A DNA stretch of 46,558 nucleotides from Gyrodactylus bullatarudis (Eukaryota > Platyhelminthes > Monogenea > Gyrodactylidea > Gyrodactylidae): contig SSNU01000056.1 of assembly GCA_012064415.1 (NCBI GenBank), positions 8,363 to 54,920 on the forward strand, in the 5' to 3' direction. Positions 31,083 through 42,810 of this stretch are shown in pieces. Both the position numbers and the translations under genes were made by a program. The notes under the pieces were generated by a model. That model had not been told where the DNA came from and did no database searches. It saw only the letters and a list, made by a program, of their open reading frames with translations. Positions within the stretch are counted from its first letter, which is position 1. Every line of letters starts with the position of its first letter.

Positions 31083-34000
31083 ATGCCTCCCAAAAAATCT
31101 CAATTGGGTAGAAATACTCTTAGGGCTTCGGCAGCTCGAAAACGTCGGCTCGATAATCCCATCCCAGTAGATGTTTCTTTATTTCGTCTTGCTTTTTCGT
31201 ATAATTTTAATCTTGATGTTTCTAATTTGGGTAATATTGGATATATGAATAATGTTTGTCGTCATTGTAAGGCTCTAAAATTTAAAGGTGAAACTGCTGG
31301 CATGTGTTGTGCATCAGGGAAAGTAGATATTCCGCCTTTGATTACACCTCCCGAACCTCTTCAAAATCTATTAGAAGGTCTAACTCCCGAATCTAATAAA
31401 TTTCTAAAGAATATAAGAAAATACAATGCCTGTTTTCAAATGACTTCATTCGGCACTAAAATTGAATCTGATTTTACAACCTTTAAAATTCAAGGCCAGG
31501 TTTACCATAAAATAGGTTCTTTGCTACCTCAATTAGGCTCTGACCCATCTTATCTACAAATTTATTTCACTGGAAATGATGATGTTCAAGTAGATCAGAG
31601 ATGCAATACTATTATAGGCGTTGAACCCAATATTATTAGGAGTTTACAGACTTTACTTTATACGAATCACAAAATGTTAGTAGAATTCCGTACGGCTCTA
31701 GAACTTATGGAAAGTGACAGTCATGCCTTATTCATTCATCCCGATCGTGCTCCAGCTGGCGAACATATTGGTAGATATAATTCACCTGTTGATAATGATT
31801 TAGCAGCTATCTTAATTAACGATAAATCTTTCAAGAGAGACATCGTTTTGAGGCGTCGAAATAATGAAATGATTAAAATAAGTGAAACACAGATCTTATG
31901 ACTGTTTACAATATCCCTTAATATTCTGGAATGGAATTGATAGCTATAATTTCCAAATACCGATGGTAAATTCTAATAAAATGTGTACGTCTATGAACTA
32001 CTACTCCTATTTACTCATGAAACGTCAGGATTCAGATTCGCCTATTTTTAAATATAGACGTCTATTCTCACAGTTTTTAGTGGATATGTATGCTAAAATC
32101 GAGGGAGAAAGATTACAATACATAAAAAATCACCAGCAAGATCTTAGATCAGAGGAATACATTCATATTCGTGATGCAATTAATAATCATGATGATTTAA
32201 GCGATTTAGGTAGAGTTACCATACTTCCTTCATCATATATAGGTAGTCCTAGAAATATGCAAGAGTATGCGCAAGACGCCATGGCTTACGTAAGATTATC
32301 AGGTCGACCAGATTTGTTTATAACTATCACATGCAATCCTTCTTGGTCTGAAATTAGAGAACTTTTGCTTCCTGGTCAACAGGCTTTTGATAGACATGAT
32401 ATTGTCAGTCGAGTTTTTAACATGAAACATAAAGCCCTCATGGACCTGATAGTAAAGGAAGAAATCTTTGGTGTAGTCAATAGTTGGATGTATTCAATAG
32501 AATGGCAAAAGAGAGGTCTACCACACGCGCACATACTTATTTGGCTTAAGGATAGGATTTCTCCCAATGAAATTGATTCAATAATATCAGCAGAAATACC
32601 TGACCGTAATACCGATTCTGATTTATATGATGTCGTTACTAAAAATATGATTCATGGTCCCTGTGGTCATATCGATCCAACAAGTAAATGTATGCTTAAC
32701 GGACGCTGTTCCAAAAATTATCCACGTAAATTGCTTCGTGAAACTATCTCTGGCGTTGATGGTTATCCATTGTATAGAAGACGTACAGTTTTCGACGGAG
32801 GAAACAGCTTTCTTTTAAAGAAAGGTTTATCTACTCATATCATTGATAATAGTTGGGTGGTCCCGTATTGTCCATTACTATCTAAAGTTGTCAAGGCTCA
32901 TGTTAATGTCGAATATTGTCATTCCGTAAAATCAATAAAATATATTTGCAAATACATCAACAAAGGTAGTGATATGGCTGTTTTCACTGTCCAAAATAAA
33001 TATGATGAGGTCTCAAATTATTTATCTGGCAGATATATTAGTAGTAGTGAGGCTGCATGGCGAATCCTAAGCTTCCCTATTCATGGCAGATATCCTCCAG
33101 TAGTTAAATTGCATGTTCATTTAGAGAATGGTCAGCGTGTCTTATTTAATCCAAATCAACTCCACATGCTAGAGAGAAATCCTCCAAAACTACTCTCACT
33201 GCTTTCTTTGATCTATGCCAAAAAGATGAATTTGCTCGAACTTTGAAGTACGATGACGTTTCTACTTTTTATGTCTGGAATGGATCAAGTAAAGGCTTTA
33301 CATTACGTAAAAGAGGCAAACTATCGGATTCTCATCCAGGTAAATTCCAAAGTGATACAATATCTCGCATATACACTGTGCATCCTAATCAACATGAATG
33401 CTATTTCTTGCGACTACTCTTACTCAATAGAGTTGGACCTACTTCTTTCATTGATCTGCGAACCATTGAAGGTGTCATTTATAATACTTATCGAGCTGCA
33501 TGTGAAGCCTTGAATCTCCTTGATAATGATAATCATTTATACTATTGTCTTCAAGAAGCTTCTCGGGAGTCAACTTCTTCCCAATTAAGATCTCTCTTCG
33601 TAATCATATTAACTCAGTGTTCCCCTTCTAATCCTATTATTTTATGGGAATCGTTCAGAGAATTCATGCACGACGATTTCAAGATAAAATATCCATTAGA
33701 AAATGATATTTTTTTTTACAACTTTATCTTCAATTGACGAGATCTGCTTGCAAATCGCAAATAAAAACATGAGTCATTTTGGTTTAAATGTTGAATTCGA
33801 ACCAATTATTTTTGAAATTGCAGATGGTATCATTGACAATAATTCAAACGATAGTCTTTCTGATGAACAAGCGTTTGTAGTTCGAAAAATAATGGAATCG
33901 ATTAATTCTAATAACGGTGATTTGTTCGTTTTGGATGCCCCTGGAGGAACAGGCAAAACATTCGTTATTAAATACCTGATCAAAACATTAAAAAATTTAA

Positions 34001-34779
34001 ACTTAGAAGTTCTACCGCTTGCTACATCCGGTATTGCTGCTACTTTATTACCTGGGGGTCGAACTGCCCACTCTGCATTAAAATTACCATTTAATGTACA
34101 ATTCGTAGATGAACCAGTTTGTAATATATCTAGGGCTAGCAAAATGGCTAAATATTTACTAAAGTGTCGCCTAATTATATGGGATGAGTGCACTATGGCA
34201 AATAAGAAATTATTAGAAGCACTTGATCGTTCTCTCAAAGATTTGAGGAGGGATAATAGACCATTTGGTAATATGACTATTCTATTGTCAGGTGATTTCC
34301 GTCAAACTCCACCAGTTACCCCCAAGTCTACACCCGCGGATGAAATAAATTCAAGCCTTAAAAAATCCTTTTTGTGGCGGAACGTACGAAAACTTTATTT
34401 GACCCGAAACATGCGTGTTCACTTGAATAATGATCCCAGCGCAGAATTATTTTCTAAACTTCTTTTGGAAATAGGTGATGGTAAGGTTGAAGAGGATCCA
34501 ATCACTCGGAAAATAAATCTCAATTCTAATCTTTGTTCTGTGGTAAATGATCGAGAGAAATTGATCGCTAAGGTGTTTCCAGATTTGAAGAATAAACACA
34601 CAGATCTTAATTGGCTTGGTAAAAGAGTGATATTAGCAGCAAAAAATTCAGATGTTCATTGCATAAATCTTTTCATTCTTGCAAGTTTTAGTCAGCCGTC
34701 TACTATTTATAAATCCATCGATACAGTTATCGATATTGCTATTTTTCGTCAGGAAAATGTTATTTTTATGCAAAAATAA
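31083..34779 (+). pseudogene. Helitron Rep/helicase protein, frameshifted and 3'-truncated
   Basis: A rolling-circle transposon protein in four frames. 31083-31890: N-terminal region with C-x2-C...C-C motif (NVCRHCKALKFKGETAGMCC). 31885-33185: HRSYDCLQYPLIFWNG, then the Rep nuclease with SGRPDLFITITCNPSW, GLPHAHILIWL (HUH motif, about 32515), KYICKYINKGSD and YLSGRYISSSEAAWR with the conserved tyrosine. 33185-33715: linker (TLRKRGK-type). 33715-34779: PIF1-type helicase with LSDEQ, DAPGGTGKT (Walker A, 33934-33960), IIWDECTMANK (Walker B) and LLSGDFRQTPPV. The helicase stops at STIYKSIDTVI, before its last motifs. Frame changes near 31885, 33185 and 33715 (the last at a run of T). No 3' CTRR end or hairpin found. 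Dead copy. Confidence 0.92.
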
Positions 34780-34884
34780 TTGCTATTTTTGATAGCTCTA
34801 TTGATCATAAATTCTTAATACTTTTGAACCATTTCATTGATGCTAATGTTATCACAATCAGTACTCACTTTTACTGATAGGACT

Positions 34885-35060
34885 ATATATGAGGCGTTAC
34901 ATAAGACTCTCCACTTTGAAGTGATGTTTGTCAAATTATCAGTAATCGATATCTGTTTCGGGTTTATACTGAGGTCGAAGTTTGATAAGAAGTCATTGCC
35001 AATGATGTTGTGTTCAGTTTCTGCCATTATCATTATCTGCCAATTTGTCATTCAAAACCT
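34885..35060 (-). pseudogene. Ty3/gypsy protease end fragment
   Basis: Minus strand: IMIMAETEHNIIGNDFLSNF then DLSINPKQISITDNLT. The pattern IIGxDFLxxFxLxI and a later D-x-x-T is the C-terminal part of the aspartyl protease in Ty3/gypsy polyproteins. The catalytic D-T/S-G lies further upstream in such proteins and is not seen. Sharp ends on both sides; no long terminal repeat. Confidence 0.62.
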
Positions 35061-35064
35061 TTAA

Positions 35065-35600
35065 TCACCTTAAATTAATAATTCACTATTTTAATGTATC
35101 CTTTTCAATTAATTTCAATATAATGTCTCAGTTAAAAAAAGAAATTGATAACATTTTAATTTTAGTATTCAGTTTGGTTTGGAATAAAATGAACTCCTTT
35201 TGAAACTTTAAAAAACTAATAAGCCTATTCAGTGAATCACACATCAACATCATTTGAATAATTAATATATTGTAATTACTATTCATTGAATAGTATTCAA
35301 TTACAGATTGCATCATTAGTTCTTTACAACACCATGAAGACCCCTCTTTGTCACGTTGAGAGCTTAAGATTTTCCCAACATTGATAAACAGGGGGTCATG
35401 AAAAATTCAAAATTGCGGTAAAAAGTAAAATAAAACTGATTCTGGTGTAAAATTTTGCGCTGATCCCGAATCTGTGATCAGATCTGTAAAATTCACTATA
35501 ATTTCTGAGATGATTGGACAAAACGATATTTCCCAAAACTGCAAATTTCCCAAAATTTTAAAATTAATTTTCGCAAAAACCGTAAATGTTATTGTATTAA
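35065..35600. other. Unassigned, with the second copy of an interspersed repeat
   Basis: 35428-35590 resembles 28786-28935. The rest is AT-rich with no feature recognised. Confidence 0.4.
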
Positions 35601-35940
35601 TTGTCAACAGTCAACTTCATACGAAAGGTGTTTACAGACCAGCCTGAATTGATCAAATGTGAGGATTCAACGACCATCCCAATGACGGCCGAGGATGTCT
35701 GCTCACTTATCTTTATGACAGTTCAAAATGTTGATTTCAAATTTGATGGCTCCTACTTTCGACAAAAAGATGGAGTTGCGATGGGAACCCCCATTGGTCC
35801 ACTCCTAGCTGACGTATTTTTGGCCTCTTTAGAATCCTCAAAGATGGCCAACATCATCAAAAGTTCCAACTTATACCTACGTTATATGGACGACACTTTC
35901 CTCATGTTGAAAGATGACCAGGATCCAGAGAAACCTGCAT
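35601..35940 (+). pseudogene. Penelope-like reverse transcriptase fragment
   Basis: Reads TAEDVCSLIFMTVQNVDFKF, KDGVAMGTPIGPLLADVFLA and SNLYLRYMDDTFLMLKDDQ, so the palm with its active-site YMDD (here YMDD rather than YVDD) is intact in one frame. The frame runs without a break into the first unit of the 263-bp tandem array and ends at a stop inside it. The N-terminal part and the whole region after the palm are missing. The closest piece in the window is 15295-15543. Confidence 0.83.
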
Positions 35941-37280
35941 CAGAAAAAATCAAAAACAATTCAAATACTCCTATGTAAATAACTCAATAATCGCAAAAAC
36001 TATTTTCACATTTTAAACATGAATGAACTTGTAAATAATATACCACTGAACACTTTAATTTACCAATTTTAAACGCAAACTATATGTAATTATATCGAAA
36101 CAATATTTGTAACCATGTCTAATAATGTATATCAAAAATATGAAATTAAATATAAAAAAAACCAAAAACAGTTTAAAAATATATGCAAAAAAGAAACATG
36201 CATCAGAAAAAATCAAAAACAATTCAAATACTCCTATGTAAATAACTCAATAATCGCAAAAACTATTTTCACATTTTAAACATGAATGAACTTGTAAATA
36301 ATATACCACTGAACACTTTAATTTACCAATTTTAAACGCAAACTATATGTAATTATATCGAAACAATATTTGTAACCATGTCTAATAATGTATATCAAAA
36401 ATATGAAATTAAATATAAAAAAAACCAAAAACAGTTTAAAAATATATGCAAAAAAGAAACATGCATCAGAAAAAATCAAAAACAATTCAAATACTCCTAT
36501 GTAAATAACTCAATAATCGCAAAAACTATTTTCACATTTTAAACATGAATGAACTTGTAAATAATATACCACTGAACACTTTAATTTACCAATTTTAAAC
36601 GCAAACTATATGTAATTATATCGAAACAATATTTGTAACCATGTCTAATAATGTATATCAAAAATATGAAATTAAATATAAAAAAAACCAAAAACAGTTT
36701 AAAAATATATGCAAAAAAGAAACATGCATCAGAAAAAATCAAAAACAATTCAAATACTCCTATGTAAATAACTCAATAATCGCAAAAACTATTTTCACAT
36801 TTTAAACATGAATGAACTTGTAAATAATATACCACTGAACACTTTAATTTACCAATTTTAAACGCAAACTATATGTAATTATATCGAAACAATATTTGTA
36901 ACCATGTCTAATAATGTATATCAAAAATATGAAATTAAATATAAAAAAAACCAAAAACAGTTTAAAAATATATGCAAAAAAGAAACCTGCATCAGTAAAA
37001 ATCAAAAACAATTCAAATACTCCTATGTAAATAACTCAATAATCGCAAAAACTATTTTCACATTTTAAACATGAATGAACTTGTAAATAATATACCACTG
37101 AACACTTTAATTTACCAATTTTAAACGCAAACTATATGTAATTATATCGAAACAATATTTGTAACCATGTCTAATAATGTATATCAAAAATATGAAATTA
37201 AATATAAAAAAAACCAAAAACAGTTTAAAAATATATGCAAAAAAGAAACCTGCATCAGTAAAAATCAAAAAACAATTCAA
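35937..37280 (+). repeat. 263-bp tandem repeat array, five units
   Basis: The anchor GCATCAG recurs at 35937, 36200, 36463, 36726, 36989 and 37252, exactly 263 bp apart each time. I see five full units and a partial one. The units are almost identical; the last two junctions read CCTGCATCAGTAAAAATC where the inner ones read CATGCATCAGAAAAAATC. The unit is AT-rich, not coding, with no spacer-repeat alternation, so it is a satellite-like array, not a CRISPR. It abuts the reverse transcriptase fragment directly. Confidence 0.96.
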
Positions 37281-37394
37281 CAAGTCAATAAAATCTATGA
37301 ATAACTGTTTCAAAATATATCACGAAAGTTTATCAATACAAAAGTTGCTTACAAGAAATATGATAATGGATTTTGAATTTTTTTAGCTCATTGA

Positions 37395-37432
37395 ATACCG
37401 ATAGGTCGTATACGACCTGATCGAGATCAGTC
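37395..37432. repeat. Two adjacent palindromes
   Basis: AGGTCGTATACGACCT (37403-37418) is a perfect 16-bp palindrome, followed at once by CTGATCGAGATCAG (37417-37430), a perfect 6-bp stem with two central bases. The spot is richer in G and C than its surroundings. Such tandem dyads can be operators, transposon ends or recombination sites; none can be assigned. Confidence 0.6.
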
Positions 37433-37439
37433 AGAAGAA

Positions 37440-38900
37440 AACACCGGACTAGGAAACGATCGAAGAGAGTGTTGTTTCGAAAAAATTAACTTGATAGCTC
37501 TATTCCTTCTAGTCTTGGTATCGAGAGGGTTAATGATTTGATAAAAAATCAAATTTAATCTCGTTCTTGTTGAAGAAGAACTTCGAGCATGAAATTCTTT
37601 TAAAAATGTGTGTTTAAATTCTTTTGGGAATAATAGAGACCCAAATGCTAGAATATTAGTTGAAGAGCTTCTGGTAAAACAGTTTAACTATATTTTATAA
37701 TACAAGAATAAATCAGATAACACTTCAATATAATATTTTTATAAATATACAAATCCCTGTTATTGTCTATACTGATTTAATCATTTATTATAAATCCTTC
37801 AATGGTCATGCTAGGTATCATTGGATAGAGAAATAAATTTCACATCCATTATTCCATTAAAATTTGAGATTTTATCAAAATAAGATAGCCTGGTGAAGGG
37901 TAAAAACAAAATAGTGCATGGCATTTTTCGCTAATTTTTTATCTTTTTTCAACTTTAAGACCAATTTTGAGGATGATTCATTCTAAAAGCACGTTTGAAC
38001 TTATAAGCATCATATAGAAAATTTTATGCTCTTTCAAATGATATCAAATTTGATTCTGAAATGTCTAAAGATCAAGTCGAAAAATTGAGTCCCGATTATG
38101 AAAATTGTGAAAAGCTTTTAGAACTTGCTCTTCCTCAACTTCAATTTTCGGAATAGGTTTTCTTTGGCTCCTATTCAATGCTTCTGCTGTATCCTGACAG
38201 TTAATGCTATTTCTGTCACACAAGTACGTAACATCATCGGAAATTGAAAATGTCTGAAATTCGCCAACTGTTCAAGGACCTTGAATTTTTCAGCCTTACG
38301 ATTCTTGTGTCTAAGCTTCAGCTTGTCAGCTAAATTGCAATTTTTCGTTACTGTTGTTTACGTGGGAGAGGGAGGAGAAGAGGTTTGGATGTTAACAGAA
38401 GTCATTTAATAAACCTTTGTTATAAGTATTAGTTAATATCTATGATGTGTGTTATTGTGATTTGAATTGCCTCTTCCGCCGCTGTCTTGTTTTTCTCTTC
38501 TTCGTTCATACCGCTGAGTTCCTTGTTTAACTGTAATATTAAAATGTGGTAAATTAATAGTGAATATTTAATAAATATTATTTAGTCTTCAGGATATAAC
38601 AGTTACTTCCCAATCAAGGTCTATCTTCTCTTTGTAGCATGACCCAATTGTTCTTTGACCAGCAGGACTATCTCTGATTAGGACTTTTGACCCCGTTGGT
38701 TTTCACAATTTGAAAAGGACAGTTTCGACAGTCTCACTGGAATTGATTCTTCAGGATTGTTGAAATTTACTGAAAAAATCGTAAGGATTTATAAAATTTA
38801 ACATTAATTCAAATTTACCATTCGAGTGTTTTATAGAAGTGAGAATCGTCATTCTCTTGAGTCGCCTGGCTTGTTTAAAGCAAAACCAGCTGCAAATCAA
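37440..38900. other. No recognised gene
   Basis: About 1.4 kb of AT-rich sequence. I saw no blocks of known element families and no paired repeats. Confidence 0.45.
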
Positions 38901-38904
38901 CTTC

Positions 38905-39270
38905 ATAGGATTAGATTAATCCAATCCCTTGTTGAATTTGTCCTGTAACAACGGAGATTTTGGTGAAATCAATAATGTACAGGTCTTCTGGAATTGGAAT
39001 TACAATCTTTTCTTCTTCCTTGATCTTGATCCTATTTCGTTTAATGAATTCGTCTATAAATGATCTTGAACATTTAAATTCTTCTAATCCATATCGAGAA
39101 GCAATCAATGTGGCTTCATTCTTTACCTCTGATTTTGTCAATAGATTTTCAATACAAATCAACTTTAGTTCATTCTCAATGATGACAAACTTGGAACCTC
39201 CTTCATTGCAAAATTTGACGAGTTGCAGGATCGGATTTAAGCTTATAAAAGTATGATCTTGACAATCCGT
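38905..39270 (-). pseudogene. Tigger-like DNA-binding domain fragment
   Basis: Minus strand: PILQLVKFCNEGGSKFVIIE, NELKLICIENLLTKSEVKNE, ATLIASRYGLEEFKCSRSFI and DEFIKRNRIK. The block (I-A-x-x-x-G-L-E-x-F-K-C-S-R-x-x-I-D-x-F-x-K-R) is the second helix-turn-helix half of the CENP-B/Tc5-type DNA-binding domain, as used by Tigger transposases. No DDE core follows. It is different from elements A and B, and may belong to the lineage at 5990 or 16630. Confidence 0.7.
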
Positions 39271-39299
39271 ATTTAGAATGAACTATTAAAATCCGTGCC

Positions 39300-39430
39300 A
39301 TTTGAAATAAGAGTTATGATCTCTTCACGCTGTCTAAATTATTATTTTTCATTCAAATTTAACTTTTATCATTTTCAAAGAGAGACCACTGATGATCCTT
39401 TGAGAAATGCGCATTTGGTTTTAAATATCT
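39300..39430 (+). mobile_element. Penelope-like 3' tail fragment
   Basis: AAATTATTATTTTTCATTC, then AACTTTTATCATTTTC and the hammerhead-like core align with the tails at 30290-30373 and 26470-26551. There is no protein end or nested stem upstream, so only the last 120 bp of the element are present. Confidence 0.6.
39383..39421 (+). ncRNA. Hammerhead ribozyme candidate (copy 4, best paired)
   Basis: AGACCA (39383-39388), CTGATGA (39389-39395), TCCTTTGA with TC pairing GA (helix II), GAAA (39404-39407), TGCGCA (two-pair helix III), TT, TGGTTT (39416-39421) pairing with AGACCA over six positions with one G-U (helix I). All three helices can form, and all core bases agree with a hammerhead of the very-short-helix-III kind known from Penelope-like elements. 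Confidence 0.62.
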
Positions 39431-39576
39431 TATATAATTCCTAAATTATGTATTCAAGTGGATTTTCGAACGTTTTTGAACTACGTAAATCACTCCAACG
39501 TAATGATAGATTGATGAATGAGGAACCTAAATATGAGGTCGTTTTGATTCTGTCAGAAAAAAACACTTGAAATGTA

Positions 39577-40219
39577 CAGTCAATTTCACACATGATGACT
39601 CGAGATAAATTAAATATTTCATTGAGGTTTACTTTTATACCTCTCTGCCCCAAATCAGTAGCCAATGAATGTTCAGTATCCAAGGTCCAATCAGAATAGA
39701 GCAGATATTTTCAATTCCCAATATCTCACATCTTTCCATAAAGCGTTTGTTTTAAAATTAGATATTACATGTTATGCCTCATGAGATAGAGATTTTTTCG
39801 CTCTTTCAAATGATCCAAAAATCCTTAATGTGTCTATAGTAATAACTGAGATAAAATAACTCTGTTATCTTAGGGCGTACAAAAAAAATAATTACACCAT
39901 TCGATAGGCAATTGAATATTCCATGTTATCCCAGAATATTTTTGAGAAACTGTAAAAGGTGTAAGATTCATTGCAAATATAAATCGGCTAACAAAACTTT
40001 TAACTAGGAAATTGTTGATGATAAAATACAAAAATTTTACAAAGAGCTAAAGATAGAGAGAATACCCAACCCCCCACCAGAAGATAGAAATTTTAAATGT
40101 GTGAATAGCATTCCAGTAGTCAATCCCTTTTCACCAAAAAGTCTATACAATACAGATGTTGTTGGATAAACTTTTTTAAGAGTGCGAACTGTTCGCCACC
40201 CTATCCTTCAAATAATAAT
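39577..40219 (+). repeat. Left terminal inverted repeat of element B, with a 79-bp insertion
   Basis: Matches the right arm over 564 bp; 40029-40107 has no counterpart. CCAATCAG at 39687-39694 lies within the arm, as in the promoter repeats of element A. Confidence 0.92.
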
Positions 40220-40423
40220 TCTCTTTACATCATACCTATGATTCATAGGTCAATCCTCTAAATTGTCACATTTAGAGCAATCCCATCTCTATTTCAATTT
40301 GTTCTACATATGGTTTTCGACTCTATTTTTTACTCTTGTTTCTTTTTCTTTGATTATTTTCTCAAAGCTATGTTAACATTATTCGGTAAAAGCAAGAATT
40401 ATAGGTTTTGGCTTACAAATAAT

Positions 40424-42716
40424 TTATTCAAAATCATAGATATTCTTTGGACGTTTTTCGAAGTCATTATAGATTGAGAGGTTTTTCAATTCTTGCTTTG
40501 CAATATGGAGACAATCTCTTAGGTTTATCTTCTGTTTTACTTGATTAGATTTTATTTTCTCATTGAAAATTTTGGTGTTGAGCAGTCTTCGATAATTTGA
40601 TTTGAAAGACCTTATTATGCCTGCATCCAGTGGTTGGCAGACAGAAGTGCAATTCGGTGGCAGGTATTGAATCTGTATTAGTAAAAACAACATAAATCTA
40701 GCTGTGATTTTTTTCCTCAGATTTACATCCAAACTTACGGAAATTTTTTCAATTGTGCGATCTTTAATAACGTGACTCAATGCATTGTCCATGAATGAGA
40801 TTATTTTCTTACCTTCCTGGATAAGTTCGTTATTCCATTCGCTTAAATATTCCGTGAAGATTTCTCGTGTCATCCAGCCTTTTTTAGAGGATTTATAATT
40901 TAGAAAATCTTTATCATTATCATCAAAACATCTTGGCTTCTTGACATTATTAATTATCAGCAGGGGTCTTTTCTCACCGATTGCATTGGAGCAAAACAGT
41001 AATGTTACTCTGTCTTTAATCTGCTTATAACCGTGAGCATTCAAGTTCTTTTTCGTCAGAATTTTCCTGATTGTTATGTATAAGAAGAGAGCTGCCTCAT
41101 CAAGATTGTAAATTTGTGAAGGTTCATATCCCCGAAGAAGAATAGGAAGTTCCAGGTAGAAATTTTCAAGCAAATCTCCGGGGGCACTTTTAGATTCTCC
41201 AGAAGGCTAAAGATATAACTTGAAAAATAAAATTACTTTACGGAATCTAAGGTTATTTCTTTTACAAATTTTTAACAAATGGTTGTAAGAGCCTTTGTAA
41301 TCAATCATTCCTAGAGATTCAGCAACTTGTAAAGCAAGCTCTTTGAATTCCAGGAATCCAATATTTTCTTGTTGGTCGACTAGGGCTTCGTCAATTTTCT
41401 CAACGAGTATTTCCTCGAAGAGAGTCTTTGAACATTCAAAGCGGGACTTATTTGGATCATATGTTTCATTGAGCATGTCACAACTCAAGTATCTTTGAAT
41501 AGTCTTCTTAGATTTATTGCTTGCTCTGGATAGCATACGAATAGAACAGCCGTCTTCATATCTTCTAATTAACTCCAGTCTTCGACTTATAGGCATATTC
41601 TTTAATTTTATCTTAAGAAAAAATTTAAAAAAATCAGCTTACATATGGGAATCCCAAAGACATGATTGATTCATCAATTTTCTTTGGAAACAGAATATTT
41701 GAAATTTTGTTGATTATCTTGGCATCCGCATATTTACTGGCGGAAACTAAGTCATGATATAATTCTTCCCAAGAGTTTTTTGCTCGAAGAAATACTGACC
41801 TATCGATTTTGTGGAGTTTATCAAAATTGATAGATTTTACAAGAAGTTGCTTTTCTGATTGGATTTGTGATGGAAAGGCTTCCAGAATATTTATGAATTT
41901 TGCTCTAGACCGAGAATATTTTTCAAAAGAACAATGGATGCTGCTTTCATAAACATAGATGTCAATATTTCCCAAATTATGAACAATAAACTTAAGATAC
42001 TGAAGTATTGGGGATGTTTTTTCAATAAAGAGAGCAATGGGATTTGATAACTGAGAATTGAACTTATGGAGAAAATCAAGGGAGTGCAGAAATAAAGAGC
42101 TCTCCAATTGAATATTTACAGTATTAATTCCAGTGTTAAGTGGAAAATGCTTTTTCTTGATTATTAAATTGGACTCTGCAAGATTTCCAATATTGACTAT
42201 GCTGAGATAAGAAATAAAAATATCCTTGCAATGTAGGGGTTTTTGGCTAATTACGAAACACTGAAGGGAGGATTTGATTTGATCATCAATTGAATGGTGA
42301 AGAGAGATTTTCAAATCCAGATTTTGAACTCTAGCTAAATTCTTAAAAAATTAGGAATTATCTTACGTTTCGCCCATGAACATTCTCTTCCGAATATACT
42401 TTTGAAACATAGTTGAAACAGGCTTTGAATTTAACCAGGTTCAGATCATTAGCACAATAATAATAAGACCTTGAAGAGACTTTTTGTCTAATTCAATTCC
42501 CATGTTCATTTTACAATCCAATTCAGCCCTAATTTTCTCTCTCAAAACTAGAAGATTTGTTTTCTTCTTGATTGCAGGAGCAAGACTTCTGTTTTTGAGA
42601 ACGTTTCGTATTGTTGAGATGGAAACCTTATAGATTTTTGAAAGCTGCCCGTTTGAATGCGTTTCACTTAGTTGCAGAATTTCTTCCTTTTGGATTTGAG
42701 ATAGGAAAGTATGCAT
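40424..42716 (-). CDS. Multi-exon Tigger-like DDE transposase of element B
   Basis: Minus strand. Exon 1 from ATG at 42716: a psq-type helix-turn-helix (IQKEEILQLSETHSNGQLSK, IYKVSISTIRNVLKN). A small exon (about 42422-42367) probably follows. Next 42330-41643, 224 codons that I cannot name (PIALFIEKTSPILQYLKFIV, AKIINKISNILFPKK). Then 41599-41237, the second DNA-binding part (RRLELIRRYEDGCSIRMLSR, AESLGMIDYKGSYNHLLKIC). Then 41206-40739 and 40672-40424 with the DDE core: IYNLDEAALFLY, IISFMDNALSH and SVCQPLDAGIIRSF, 31 residues between the last two. Introns 41236-41207 (only 30 bp) and 40738-40673 (66 bp) match introns of element A. The phase at the start of the third exon does not close in my reading, so intactness is unproven. 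Confidence 0.78.
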
Positions 42717-42810
42717 GCTTGAGTTTTGAGTTGGGAATGAAGTTGAATGCGAGAAATGCTCAAGTAATATAAACTTTCAGATGCACATACAGGGGAGTGT
42801 TATGCACAGG

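Noticed and set aside
35937..37280. Regular repeat considered as a CRISPR array
   Set aside because: Units of 263 bp adjoin without unique spacers; the context is a eukaryotic transposon graveyard.
37107..37313. Phenylalanine-rich frame resembling a small membrane protein
   Set aside because: Antisense of the A-rich tandem unit; composition artefact.
39441..39683. 80-codon minus-strand frame at the left end of element B
   Set aside because: It consists mostly of terminal inverted repeat and its opposite arm has no matching coding constraint.
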